Origin: Limnoglobus roseus
Lineage (GTDB): Bacteria; Planctomycetota; Planctomycetia; Gemmatales; Gemmataceae
Direction of reading: 5' to 3'
NCBI RefSeq assembly: GCF_008254045.1
Contig: NZ_CP042425.1
Coordinates: forward strand, 8,322,163 to 8,386,162
DNA length: 64,000 nucleotides
Shown: piece by piece, positions 40,615 through 49,327 of the stretch
How positions within the stretch are numbered: position 1 is the first letter of the stretch
How the letters are laid out: each line of letters begins with the position of its first letter
Notes under the pieces: generated by a model
What the model was told of the DNA's origin: nothing
What the model saw: the letters and a program-made list of their open reading frames with translations, nothing else
Databases searched by the model: none
Program-made: the position numbers and the translations under genes

Positions 40615-41514
40615 CTACTTCTTCGGCACGGTCCACAGGTGCAGGGTGTACTCGTCGCCGTCGTCGCCCTGGACGGTGATCGTCTTCTCCGGCTTCCAGT
40701 CGCCGAGCGTGAAGCGGTGCGAGACGATCCGCGTGCCGGGTTGGAGCAACTTCTTCAGCCGCGGTTCGAGGAGCTTGCCGAGTTCGTCGCTCATGTAAAT
40801 CATCACGACCGACGCCTCGGAAATGTCCTTGATCTCCAGCACGTCGCCCTGGCGGATATCCACCTTATCTTCGAGCTTCGCCTTCTTGACGGCTTCCTTC
40901 GACTCCTTCACCCGCTCGGGGTCGAGGTCGATGCCGACGCCGGCGAGGGCGTGCTTGTCGCGGACGGCGGCGATCACGATCCGCCCGTCGCCGCAGCCGA
41001 GGTCATACACCACGTCGTCCTTGCCGACTTTGCCGAGGTCGAGCATCTTGGCCACGATGTCGTCGGGCGTCGGTACGAAGCGAATGACCGCCTTGTCGCT
41101 CGGGTCGTCCTTCGTCAAGTCGGCGGTAATCGTGGCGTCGCTGCCCTTGAAGCTGACCGTCTTCTTGCGGGTGATGGTGGTGTAGTTGTTCGGCTCGAAC
41201 TTCACTACGAGTTCGTACTCGTAGGTCTTCTTCGGGTCGAGGCCGACCACGTCGAACTCGCGCGTCTTGCCGGTGGTCTTCATCGTCTGGTTTTCGATCT
41301 TCAACTCGGCCGCGTCGTTCGGCACCGTGACCTTCAGCACGGCCTTCGCGGCCGGCTTCTTGTCGTCCGCCTTCTTGTCGACCGCCTTCTTGTCGTCCGC
41401 TTTCGCCTTATCGTCGGCCTTCGGCTTGTCCTGAGCGCGGGCCCAGGGGCCGAGGGCGGCCGTCGCCAGCCCGACGGCCAGCAGCAAAATCGGGAATCGA
41501 ACCAGACGCAACAT
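40615..41514 (-). CDS. Exported TIGR03000-like domain fused to SAM-dependent methyltransferase
   Basis: This is a 299-residue protein. A signal peptide (about 1-27, ILLLAVGLATAALGPWARAQ) is followed by a Lys/Asp/Ala-rich linker of repeated ADDKK units. A beta domain similar to planctomycete TIGR03000 follows (about 58-130, VTVPNDAAELKIENQ, KTYEYELVV). A class I methyltransferase domain (about 140-299) has the SAM motif VVYDLGCGDGRIVIAA near 165 and the acidic loop GIDLDPERV. Predicted export is odd for a SAM-dependent enzyme because SAM is cytosolic; either the N-terminus is an uncleaved anchor or the domain has another role. ATG 41514 begins the signal. Confidence 0.82.
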   Translation of the reverse strand: MLRLVRFPILLLAVGLATAALGPWARAQDKPKADDKAKADDKKAVDKKADDKKPAAKAVLKVTVPNDAAELKIENQTMKTTGKTREFDVVGLDPKKTYEYELVVKFEPNNYTTITRKKTVSFKGSDATITADLTKDDPSDKAVIRFVPTPDDIVAKMLDLGKVGKDDVVYDLGCGDGRIVIAAVRDKHALAGVGIDLDPERVKESKEAVKKAKLEDKVDIRQGDVLEIKDISEASVVMIYMSDELGKLLEPRLKKLLQPGTRIVSHRFTLGDWKPEKTITVQGDDGDEYTLHLWTVPKK

Positions 41515-41650
41515 GGGGTCATCTCCAGACGAGGTTTCAGAGATTGTCGCACTCCGGGCGGTCGTTGGCAATTTCGGAACACGGTTGCCGGCGGGAAAAG
41601 TTCTGCGATAATCGCCAATGGCCCACCCCACCCGTCAGCCGAGAACGCCC

Positions 41651-42901
41651 ATGCGCCGGTTCCACCTCTTGTCGCTCGCCGCCATCCTTGCCGCCGGTGC
41701 CGCCCTCCCGGCCGCCGACTGGACCCGGTTCCGCGGGCCGAACGGCGACGGCATCGCGGCCGACGCCATCCCGGTGAAGTGGTCGCCGAAGGAAAACATC
41801 GTCTGGAGCCAGGAACTACCCGGGCCCGGCAACTCGTCGCCGATCGTCGTGAAGGGGAAGATTTTCCTGGAAGCCGCGACCCGTGACGGTTCGAAGCGGT
41901 CGCTCGTCTGCCTCGACGCCCAGACCGGCAAGCCGACGTGGGAGAAGACGTTCGGCGGGCAGCCGGCGAAGATTCACGCGAAGTCGTCGCTGGCGTCCTG
42001 CACTCCGACGAGCGACGGCACGTTCGTCTACGCGGCCGTGTGGGACGGCCGGGAGATCACCGTCCACGCTTTCGACTTCGCGGGCGAGCAGAAGTGGGAG
42101 CGGAAGCTCGGCAAGTTCGAAAGCCAGCACGGGGCCGGCCTGTCGCCGATCGTCCACGACGGACGGGTGTTCATCAACTTCGACCAGGACGGCTCGGCCG
42201 AAATCGTCGCACTCGACGCCAAGACCGGCGACAAGGCGTGGGGCGTCTCCCGCAAAGCCTTCCGCGCGTGTTACTCAACCCCCATCGTTCGCAAGACCGC
42301 GGCCGGCAAGGACGAGATTGTCGTCTTCAGCACGGCCGGTGCGGCCGGGTACGACCCGAAGACGGGCGGCGTGAACTGGTCGTGGACGATCCCGTGGCAG
42401 GCCGGCGAGATGGCCCTGCGGTCGGTGGCGTCGCCGGTGCTGGCGAAGGACACGCTCGTCTGTCTGACCGGCGACGGCAGCGGCAGCCGGTACGGGGCGG
42501 CCGTCACGATCACCGGCACGAAAACGAGCCTGAACTGGGAGAAGCGATCGGCCAACCTGATGCCCTACGTCCCCTGCCCCGTCGTGAAGGGCGATTACCT
42601 CTACTGGGTGACCGATCAAGGCGTGGTCGAGTGTCTGGAAACCAAGAGCGGCAAGGTGCAGTGGTCGGAGCGGGTGTTGAACAAGTCCGTCTCCGCGTCG
42701 CCGGTGCTGGTCGGTGACAACCTCGTCATCATCGACGAGGCCGGCAAGTCGGTGGTGGTAAAGGCGGACCCGAAGGAGTTCGAGAAGCTCGGCGAGGGGA
42801 GCGTCGGTGAGCCGGTCTTCGCGTCGCCGGCCGTCGCCGACGGGAAGTTGTACATCCGCGGCTCATCGCACCTGTTCTGCATCCAGGGCAAGGGGACGTA
42901 A
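41651..42901 (+). CDS. Exported PQQ-like beta-propeller protein
   Basis: This is a 416-residue protein with a signal peptide (about 1-22, LLSLAAILAAGAALPAADW) and an N-terminal WTRFRGPNGDGIA motif that marks the planctomycete PQQ-binding-like repeat family. Repeated propeller blades end in G/D-x-x-T-G-K-x-x-W units (DAQTGKPTWEKTFG, DAKTGDKAWGVS, ETKSGKVQWSERV). It is probably periplasmic; whether it binds PQQ is unclear because the quinoprotein dehydrogenase active-site residues are not apparent. ATG 41618 is an alternative start. It is divergent from the exported methyltransferase. Confidence 0.88.
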   Translation: MRRFHLLSLAAILAAGAALPAADWTRFRGPNGDGIAADAIPVKWSPKENIVWSQELPGPGNSSPIVVKGKIFLEAATRDGSKRSLVCLDAQTGKPTWEKTFGGQPAKIHAKSSLASCTPTSDGTFVYAAVWDGREITVHAFDFAGEQKWERKLGKFESQHGAGLSPIVHDGRVFINFDQDGSAEIVALDAKTGDKAWGVSRKAFRACYSTPIVRKTAAGKDEIVVFSTAGAAGYDPKTGGVNWSWTIPWQAGEMALRSVASPVLAKDTLVCLTGDGSGSRYGAAVTITGTKTSLNWEKRSANLMPYVPCPVVKGDYLYWVTDQGVVECLETKSGKVQWSERVLNKSVSASPVLVGDNLVIIDEAGKSVVVKADPKEFEKLGEGSVGEPVFASPAVADGKLYIRGSSHLFCIQGKGT

Positions 42902-42952
42902 TCGCCTGGGGTTCTGTCGACCTGAATTCCCCTCGCTTCCTATCATTCCCCC

Positions 42953-44341
42953 ATGTCGCGTGTCGTCGTCATCGGGGGTGGGCTGAGCGGATTGGCGGCG
43001 GCCTACCGCATCCGCCAGAAACTTCCCCAGGTCGAACTCACCGTCCTCGAATCGGCGAACCGGCCGGGCGGCAACGTCTGGACCGAACACGACCGCGGGT
43101 TCACGGTCGAACTCGGGCCGAACGGCTTCCTCGACTCGAAACCGGCGACGATGGACCTGTGCCAGTCGCTCGGCCTCCGCGATCAACTCCTCCCGGCCAG
43201 CGAAGGCTCGCGGAAGAACCGCTTCCTGTACGTGAACGACCGCCTCCACAAACTCCCCGGCTCGCCCCTCGGTATCCTCCGCACACCACTGCTGTCCTTC
43301 GGCGGCAAGTTGAAGTTGTTCACCGAACCGCTGCGGGCCAGACCCCACCGCCTGCCGGCCGACGAGACGATTGCGGCGTTCGGCCGGCGGCGGTTCGGCC
43401 GAGAAGCGGCCGAGACTTTCCTCGACGCGCTCGTCACTGGCATCCACGGTGGCGACCCGGACAAGCTCAGCGTGGCCGCCGCCTTCCCGCGACTGCCGAA
43501 GTTCGAGCGCGAGTACGGCAGCGTCATCCGCGGCTTCCTGCGGGTCGCGAAGGAGAAGCGGCGGGCGGCGGAAGCGGCCGGGTTGCCGCGACCGGGACCG
43601 GCGAGGATGTGGTCCTTCCGCGAAGGCTTGCGAACGCTGATCGAATCGCTGGCCGCGGCCGTGCCGGTGACGACGGGAGTCGCCATCAAAAGGATCGAGA
43701 AATCAGCGGCCGATTGGACCGTCCACAGCGAGGGACAAGACCGCTGGCCCGCGGACGCCGTCGTCGTCACCTGCCCCGCCCACAAGCAGGCCGAACTGCT
43801 CGCCGACCTGGACGCGCCACTCGCGGCCGAAATCGCGGGCATCGGCTACACGCCGATCGCCGTCGTCGTCGTCGGCTACCGACGGGATCAGGTTCCGCAC
43901 GATCTCGACGGCTTCGGCTACATCGCCCCGCAGCGGACGCGCCGCGACGCGCTCGGCGTGCAGTGGTGTTCGTCGATCTTTCCCGATCGCGCGCCGCCGG
44001 GCTGCGTGACGTGGCGTGCCCTCTGCGGCGGCGTGAACCGGCCGGACGTGATGGGGTGGGACGACGCGACACTACTGCGCAAGGTGCAAGACGAACTGCG
44101 AGTGACGATGAAGGTGCGCGGCGAAATGGTCTTCCACCGGATCGTCCGCTGGCCGAAGGCGATTCCGCAGTACGCCGTTGGCCACCTCGACCGTGTGGCC
44201 CGCATTGAGGCGGGAGCCGCACGACACGGCGGGCTGATCCTCGGCGGCAACGCCTACCACGGCATCGCCATGAACGATTGCACGGAACAGGCCGAGCGGA
44301 TCACGGAGCGTGTTGAGCGGGCGTTACGGGTCAGTGGGTGA
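42953..44341 (+). CDS. hemY: Protoporphyrinogen oxidase (FAD, HemY type)
   Basis: This is a 462-residue oxygen-dependent porphyrinogen oxidase. The N-terminal FAD motif VVVIGGGLSGLAAAYRI (8-24) and ESANRPGGNVWTEHDRGFTVELGPNGFL are diagnostic of the HemY/PPO family in the amine-oxidase superfamily. The substrate-domain signature GIHGGDPDKLSVAAAFPRL follows near 163. The C-terminal GGLILGGNAYHGIAMNDCTEQAERI closes the FAD site. It oxidises protoporphyrinogen IX (or coproporphyrinogen III) in haem synthesis at the membrane surface. It follows the propeller gene by 51 bases, without other haem genes nearby. Its end overlaps the opposing kinase-like gene by 11 bases. Confidence 0.93.
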   Translation: MSRVVVIGGGLSGLAAAYRIRQKLPQVELTVLESANRPGGNVWTEHDRGFTVELGPNGFLDSKPATMDLCQSLGLRDQLLPASEGSRKNRFLYVNDRLHKLPGSPLGILRTPLLSFGGKLKLFTEPLRARPHRLPADETIAAFGRRRFGREAAETFLDALVTGIHGGDPDKLSVAAAFPRLPKFEREYGSVIRGFLRVAKEKRRAAEAAGLPRPGPARMWSFREGLRTLIESLAAAVPVTTGVAIKRIEKSAADWTVHSEGQDRWPADAVVVTCPAHKQAELLADLDAPLAAEIAGIGYTPIAVVVVGYRRDQVPHDLDGFGYIAPQRTRRDALGVQWCSSIFPDRAPPGCVTWRALCGGVNRPDVMGWDDATLLRKVQDELRVTMKVRGEMVFHRIVRWPKAIPQYAVGHLDRVARIEAGAARHGGLILGGNAYHGIAMNDCTEQAERITERVERALRVSG

Positions 44342-45857
44342 TCTTGCCGCGGTTGGGGGTGGCCGTCGGCTTCGTATTCCCGGCGTCGTTGCGGCTCCCG
44401 CCACCGAGGACACCCCAGGTGTAGAGGAGAATGATCCAGAGTGGAATCGACACGACCCAGAGGCCGAGGGCGATCATCAGCCACTTCTTCTTTTCCTTCG
44501 TCGCCTCGGCCGCACTCATCATCCGCCGCCGACGAGCCGGGACCGCCCCTGATGCGGCAAAGTCCGACATCCCCGCGCCCGACCCGCCCGCGAGCGCCGC
44601 GGCCGGAGCGAACATCATTTCCCCGTCGCCGGTCGAGCCTTGATAAGGGGTCACAGTCCATTCGGCCGGCGGTTCGACCGGCAGCAAGACGGAGGGGGCC
44701 GGCGAAGCGTTCGGGCGTAGCTGCGGCGGTGCGTTGTCAAGGATGCTCGATTCGGCCGTCGGTGGGGGAGCCGTCGGCGCAACGGGCAGAGAAATCGGCG
44801 AGATAAATACTCCCAGGCGGTCGATGACGGCGTTCATCGGCGGGCGCTCGGCCGGCGACTTCGCGATCATCCGGCCGACCAAGGCGATCAGTTCGGGAGG
44901 AAGGTCCGGCCTCAGTGCCGCGAGCGGAAGCGGGGCACCGCCGGCGATCTTCGCCAGCATGTCGGCGGCCGTCGCGGCCTGAAACGGCTGCGCCGCCGTC
45001 AACAGGTAGCACAGCGAAAGCCCGAGACCGTACACGTCGCCGGCGGGCGTGGCCTCGGCCGACGCGACCCGCTCCGGCGGTAGATAGGCGAGTGCGCCCG
45101 GGGATTCCAGGTGGGCTACAATCCACTCGCCCATCGGCGGGCGGCGCGGCACGAGGCCGAACTCGGCCACCTTCACCCCCGAGGTCGGGGCGGGGCGGAA
45201 CAGCGGCGAGCCGTCGGCCTTCACGCGACTCGACTGCGTCAGCGGACTGACGTACAGGTTCGCCGGCCGCACGTCGCCGTGGGCGTAGCCGGTGCGGTGG
45301 GCGGCGTCCAAGCCCATCGCCGCCTGCCGGCCGAACGCACAGGCCAGGAACGCGGGCATCGGGCCGATGTCGCGGACGAGCGAATCGAGGTGCGCCCCCT
45401 CGTAGGGTTCCAGCACCGCGAAGAGTTGATCCTCGTAAGCCCCCGCGTCGAGGAGCATCGCTAGGTTCTGGTGGGTGAGCGTGCTGACCTGTTGTGCCCG
45501 CTGAATGTATGCGGAAAGGTTGTCGGCCGGGGCCAGCCAATCGACGGACAGCCGGCGAATGATCAGCGGCGTCCGCAAACTCGGGTGGCGGGCCTTCTGA
45601 GCGAACCCGCCGGGGCAAGGGCCGAGGTCGTCGAGGACAGGGTAACCGGCGAACGATAGGTCCTGACCGCGGCCTTCCCGGATGCACGTCGCCTGGAACG
45701 GCGTGAGCAGCCCGCGGGAGACCAGGGCGTCGCACAGGGCCGGCAACCCGGCCTGCGGTACTTCCGACTGCCGGACCAATTCCTGAACCTGTTCGGTCGG
45801 CAGTAGCCGATTGTCACGCGCGAAAGTCAGGAACGTGGCGACCGACTCGGATGGCAT
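44331..45857 (-). CDS. Protein-kinase-like membrane protein, probably catalytically impaired
   Basis: This is a 508-residue protein. An N-terminal helical module (about 1-70, ending LVSRGLLTPFQATCIREGRG), common in planctomycete kinases, precedes a kinase-like domain (about 75-345). Catalytic loop HGDVRPANLYV is recognisable and YLPPER and GDVYGLGLSLCYLLT follow. The glycine loop and the VAxK lysine are not evident, and DFG is replaced by AEFG. This suggests a pseudokinase or a weakly active kinase. A Pro-rich linker and one membrane helix (about 470-495, LMIALGLWVVSIPLWIILLY) end the protein. I start at ATG 45857. Confidence 0.82.
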   Translation of the reverse strand: MPSESVATFLTFARDNRLLPTEQVQELVRQSEVPQAGLPALCDALVSRGLLTPFQATCIREGRGQDLSFAGYPVLDDLGPCPGGFAQKARHPSLRTPLIIRRLSVDWLAPADNLSAYIQRAQQVSTLTHQNLAMLLDAGAYEDQLFAVLEPYEGAHLDSLVRDIGPMPAFLACAFGRQAAMGLDAAHRTGYAHGDVRPANLYVSPLTQSSRVKADGSPLFRPAPTSGVKVAEFGLVPRRPPMGEWIVAHLESPGALAYLPPERVASAEATPAGDVYGLGLSLCYLLTAAQPFQAATAADMLAKIAGGAPLPLAALRPDLPPELIALVGRMIAKSPAERPPMNAVIDRLGVFISPISLPVAPTAPPPTAESSILDNAPPQLRPNASPAPSVLLPVEPPAEWTVTPYQGSTGDGEMMFAPAAALAGGSGAGMSDFAASGAVPARRRRMMSAAEATKEKKKWLMIALGLWVVSIPLWIILLYTWGVLGGGSRNDAGNTKPTATPNRGKITH

Positions 45858-45976
45858 GAGCGACGATCTCAAAGATGGGCGAACGCTGGGGAACTGTACT
45901 CATTGTAAGACGCTTCCGACGCCGCCGACAACGCTGGCCCGGCCGGATTTCCCGCACATTTTTCCCGCCACAGTCG

Positions 45977-46561
45977 TCATTTTCCACTCTTCGTCGGAGC
46001 CTGACTCGCGTCTTGTAGCAGTTTCTGAACGCCCTCTGCCCCCTGCCCCTTCGCGAGGGTCAACGGTGTGTTCCCGGCCTTGTCCATCGCCTTGGGGTCG
46101 GCCCCGGCCGTCAGAAGGTATTCGACCATCTTCTCGCGGCCGGCGAGCGCGGCGAACATCAGTGCCGTCTGGCCGCTCTCGCTGGCAGCGTTCACGTCGG
46201 CCTTCGCTTCGACCAGTGCCTTCGCGATGTTCACCTCGCCCTTGAAGGCGGCCGCGGACAGGGCCGTCAGCCCCATCTTGTTGCGGGCGTCGATCTCGAC
46301 CTTCGTCTGCTTCAAGATGAGCGCCACCGCCTTCGGCTGCCCGTTGTACGCGGCCACGATCAGGAGCGTGTCGCCGCGCTTGTTGGTCTCGTTCACCGGG
46401 CGGCCGGCCGCGAAGTATTCGCGGAGCGTGTCTAAGTCGCCTTCCCGCGCGGCCTGGAAGGCGATCTCTTGCAGCTTGGCCGCGACATCCGGCGTGATCA
46501 CGACGGCCTTCGGCTGGGGGGAAGTCGAGAGGGCGGCGAGAACGACGAGCGTGGGGAACAC
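45977..46561 (-). CDS. Exported ankyrin-repeat protein downstream of catalase
   Basis: This is a 194-residue protein with a short hydrophobic N-terminus (FPTLVVLAALSTS), probably a signal peptide or anchor, and four ankyrin repeats (about 35-180). Units include RGDTLLIVAAYNGQPKAVALIL, MGLTALSAAAFKGEVNIAKALV and SGQTALMFAALAGREKMVEYLL. It follows the catalase gene on the same strand after 86 bases. In Pseudomonas an ankyrin protein (AnkB) encoded after katB supports catalase activity in the periplasm; the same arrangement with an exported catalase here suggests a similar chaperone-like or scaffold role. That role is inferred. Confidence 0.85.
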   Translation of the reverse strand: MFPTLVVLAALSTSPQPKAVVITPDVAAKLQEIAFQAAREGDLDTLREYFAAGRPVNETNKRGDTLLIVAAYNGQPKAVALILKQTKVEIDARNKMGLTALSAAAFKGEVNIAKALVEAKADVNAASESGQTALMFAALAGREKMVEYLLTAGADPKAMDKAGNTPLTLAKGQGAEGVQKLLQDASQAPTKSGK

Positions 46562-46602
46562 GGGAAACTCCGGGAGAATGTGACACGGTGAACGGGTGGC
46601 CC

Positions 46603-46643
46603 GGTGAAGGGGTGAAAAGGCCGTGTCTTCTCACCCCTTCACC
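46603..46643. terminator. 13-bp hairpin after the catalase gene
   Basis: GGTGAAGGGGTGA (46603-46615) and TCACCCCTTCACC (46631-46643) are perfect inverted repeats just past the catalase stop and before the ankyrin gene. GACACGG/CCGTGTC also flank or enclose part of it. It could lower read-through from catalase into the ankyrin gene. Confidence 0.6.
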
Positions 46644-46647
46644 AACA

Positions 46648-48201
46648 TTACTTCGTTTTCTCGGCCAGCGCTTTCACGTCGCGGAGGCTGACGCTGACCG
46701 CCTTCGCCAGTCGCGTGCCGTAGTCGGCGTTCGCGAGGTAGAAGTGGGCCACCATCTGCTTCTTCACGTCCTCGTTTTTGACCTTGTTCATGTCGCCCGC
46801 TAGATTCGAGATCAGGTTCGCCTTTTCTTCCTCCTTGAACGACAGGTACAGGTCGCCGGCCTGCTTGAAGTTCAGCGTCTTGTGGATCGGTTGCTGCACA
46901 ACCTGGTCGGCGAGGCTGGCCTTGCTGTACTCCTTCTCGGTGGTGTCCCGACGGCCGCCGGTCCGCACGCTCGGCTCGTAGTTCAAGTCTCCGCTCCGAC
47001 CGCCGTGATTCAGTGCCCCGTCCTGGCTGTTGTTGCTCACGGCCGCCTTCGGTCGGTTCACCGGCAGGTCGAGGTAGTTCGCCCCGATGCGGTACCGCTG
47101 GGTGTCGGCGTAGCTGAACAGTCGGCCTTGCAGCATCTTGTCCTCGCTCGGCTCGATGCCCGGCACGACCATGCCCGGCGAGAACGCGGCCTGCTCGCTG
47201 AATTGGAAGAAGTTATCGGGCACCTTGTTCAGCGTCAGCTTGCCGACCTTGATTTCCTCGATGCCCGGCCAGACTTTTGTGTCGTCGAGCGGGTTGAAGT
47301 CGAACTTGTCCAGGTCTTCCGGCTTCATCATCTGGAGGCCGAGTTCCCAACTCGGGAAGTTGCCAGCCTGGATGTTTTCGTACAGGTCTTCGGTCAAGCC
47401 GCTGTGGTTCTTCGCGCTCGCGGCGGCGGCCTCGGCGGCGGTGTAGTTCTTGTGCCCCTGGAGGCTCCGCCAGTTGAACTTTACGTAGGTCACATCGCCC
47501 TTCTCGTTAACCCACTTGAAGGCGTGCACGCCGAAGCCGTCCATCTGCCGGAGGCTGGCAGGCGTGCCCATGTCGCTGTACACGAACGTGAGCATGTGCG
47601 TCGATTCGGGGATGTGGCTGAAGAAGTCGAAGAACCGGGCCGGCTCTTGTTGGTTGTTCACCGGGTTCGGCTTCAGGCTGTGGACCATGTCCGGGAACTT
47701 CATCGCGTCGCGGATGAAGAACACCGGCAGGTTGTTCCCCACCAGGTCCCAGTTCCCTTCCTCGGTGTAGAACTTCACGGCGAACCCGCGGGGGTCGCGG
47801 AGTTGGTCCGGCGAGCCGTTCGGGTGGATGACGGTGCTGAACCGCAGGAACGTCGGCGTCTTCTTGTCCTTCGCGCTGAAGACCTTCGCCTTCGTGTACT
47901 TCGAGTAGTCGCCGTAGCTGACGAACTCGCCGTGCGCCCCGACGCCGCGGGCGTGAACGACGCGCTCCGGGATGCGCTCGCGGTCGAACCGGGCGAGTTT
48001 CTGAATGAGGTGGAAGTTGTCGAGCAGTACCGGCCCGTTCGGCCCGGCCGTTCGACTATTCTGGTTGTTGCCGACCGGCTGCCCGCCGTCTTCGGTGAGC
48101 GGCTTCGGCGGGGTCGGGGAAGTCGGTGCGGCCGGCTGTTGGGCCGGGGCGTGGGAAGCTGCCAAGCCGATGACGGCGGCCGTGAAGAGTTTCTTGAGCA
48201 T
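46648..48201 (-). CDS. Exported monofunctional haem catalase
   Basis: This is a 517-residue clade-type catalase with an N-terminal signal peptide (about 1-21, LFTAAVIGLAASHAPAQ). The active-site signature FDRERIPERVVHARG lies near 75-89. The distal Asn is in the FFIRDAMKFPDMVHS region and the haem-ligand signature RLFSYADTQRYRIG near 350. It dismutates hydrogen peroxide. The signal peptide points to the periplasm, as in Pseudomonas KatB. It is divergent from an OxyR-type regulator and followed by an ankyrin-repeat gene, making a compact peroxide-response unit. Confidence 0.95.
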   Translation of the reverse strand: MLKKLFTAAVIGLAASHAPAQQPAAPTSPTPPKPLTEDGGQPVGNNQNSRTAGPNGPVLLDNFHLIQKLARFDRERIPERVVHARGVGAHGEFVSYGDYSKYTKAKVFSAKDKKTPTFLRFSTVIHPNGSPDQLRDPRGFAVKFYTEEGNWDLVGNNLPVFFIRDAMKFPDMVHSLKPNPVNNQQEPARFFDFFSHIPESTHMLTFVYSDMGTPASLRQMDGFGVHAFKWVNEKGDVTYVKFNWRSLQGHKNYTAAEAAAASAKNHSGLTEDLYENIQAGNFPSWELGLQMMKPEDLDKFDFNPLDDTKVWPGIEEIKVGKLTLNKVPDNFFQFSEQAAFSPGMVVPGIEPSEDKMLQGRLFSYADTQRYRIGANYLDLPVNRPKAAVSNNSQDGALNHGGRSGDLNYEPSVRTGGRRDTTEKEYSKASLADQVVQQPIHKTLNFKQAGDLYLSFKEEEKANLISNLAGDMNKVKNEDVKKQMVAHFYLANADYGTRLAKAVSVSLRDVKALAEKTK

Positions 48202-48232
48202 CCTGATTCTCCGAGAGGATTTCGTCGGGGGA

Positions 48233-48313
48233 CTATCAACGCCACTATAGTAGTCAAGTCGGCACGATAGCTGCCATCACTTGTTCCGACACCTGTCATC
48301 GTCGGCAACTATC
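48233..48313. promoter_or_regulatory. Candidate OxyR operator region between catalase and oxyR
   Basis: Several OxyR half-site tetramers cluster here: CTAT 48233, CTATAG 48245-48250, ATAG 48267 and CTAT 48309. GATAGCTGCC (48266-48275) and GGCAACTATC (48304-48313) are inverted copies at nine of ten positions. Spacing does not match the E. coli ATAG-N7-CTAT array exactly, so binding is likely but unproven. Confidence 0.5.
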
Positions 48314-48342
48314 ATGCCCGTCGGGGACTGCATGCCGTGGAA

Positions 48343-49215
48343 ATGAACCAATTGCGGTACTTCGCCGCCCTTGCCCGTCTGGGGAACTTCACGCGGGCGG
48401 CCGCGGCATGCCACGTGTCGCAGCCGACGCTCAGCCAACAGGTCGCGAAGTTGGAACGGGAACTCGATCAGTCGCTCTTCGACCGCCGCGGCCGCGGGGC
48501 AACGCTCACCGACGCGGGGCGGGCACTGTTGGAGAAGGTCGAACACGCCTTGGCCCTGCTCGACAACGCGAAGGTGAGCGTGCGGAGTGCCGGCCACGCG
48601 GAACGGCTCACGGTGGCCGCCATCCCGACGATCGCGCCGTACCTGTTGCCGGAAGTGCTGGTGCGGTTCGCAACCGCCCATCCTGCGGCCCACGTGGAGG
48701 TTCGCGAGTACACGACCGACGAGTGCCTCGCCCACCTCACCAACGGCGAACTCGACCTGGCGGTGCTGGCCCTGCCGGTGCGCGGCGACCACCTCGCGGC
48801 GGAGACGCTATTTACGGAGGAGTTGTTGCTGGCCGTGCCGGCGAAGCACGCCCTGGCGAAGAAGCGGCAAGTGCGGTTGACGGACCTCACCGACGAGCCG
48901 TTCGTTCTGCTGCACGAGGCCCACTGCCTGTCCGGGCAAGCCCTCGGCTTCTGTGCCCGGCACGCGCTGGCCCCGCTTGTCACGGCTCAACTCCACCAAC
49001 TCGGCACGGTGCTGGAACTGGTGCGTCTCGGCCAGGGTGTGTCGCTGGTGCCCGCGATGGCGGCGAAGAAAGACCGCAGCGGCGGCCGGGTGTACAAGCC
49101 GATCTTCGGTGAGAAGCCGATGCGGACGCTCGGCGTCGTGTGGAGCAAACTGCGATTCCGCAGCCCCCTGTTCGACGCCTTCGTGGGAGAGTTGCGGAAG
49201 TCGTCGAAAACGTAG
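48343..49215 (+). CDS. oxyR: OxyR-type LysR-family peroxide sensor
   Basis: This is a 290-residue LysR-family regulator. The winged helix is at 1-60 (NQLRYFAALARLGNFTRAAAAC, QPTLSQQVAKLE). The effector domain contains HEAHCLSGQALGFC: C195 and C204 are nine residues apart, exactly as C199 and C208 of E. coli OxyR, whose disulfide switches the protein on under peroxide. It is divergent from the exported catalase, the expected target. ATG 48343 is preferred; GTG 48337 is also in frame. Confidence 0.9.
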   Translation: MNQLRYFAALARLGNFTRAAAACHVSQPTLSQQVAKLERELDQSLFDRRGRGATLTDAGRALLEKVEHALALLDNAKVSVRSAGHAERLTVAAIPTIAPYLLPEVLVRFATAHPAAHVEVREYTTDECLAHLTNGELDLAVLALPVRGDHLAAETLFTEELLLAVPAKHALAKKRQVRLTDLTDEPFVLLHEAHCLSGQALGFCARHALAPLVTAQLHQLGTVLELVRLGQGVSLVPAMAAKKDRSGGRVYKPIFGEKPMRTLGVVWSKLRFRSPLFDAFVGELRKSSKT

Positions 49216-49327
49216 TGGCACGTCGGGTCTTCACGGCCCCGCATTTTTCAGTTCCGCCGGGCCGGTCCTGCGACTACACTACCGCCGTTACGCGCACCGA
49301 TCTCCTTACCCACTCAGGATCACCGCG

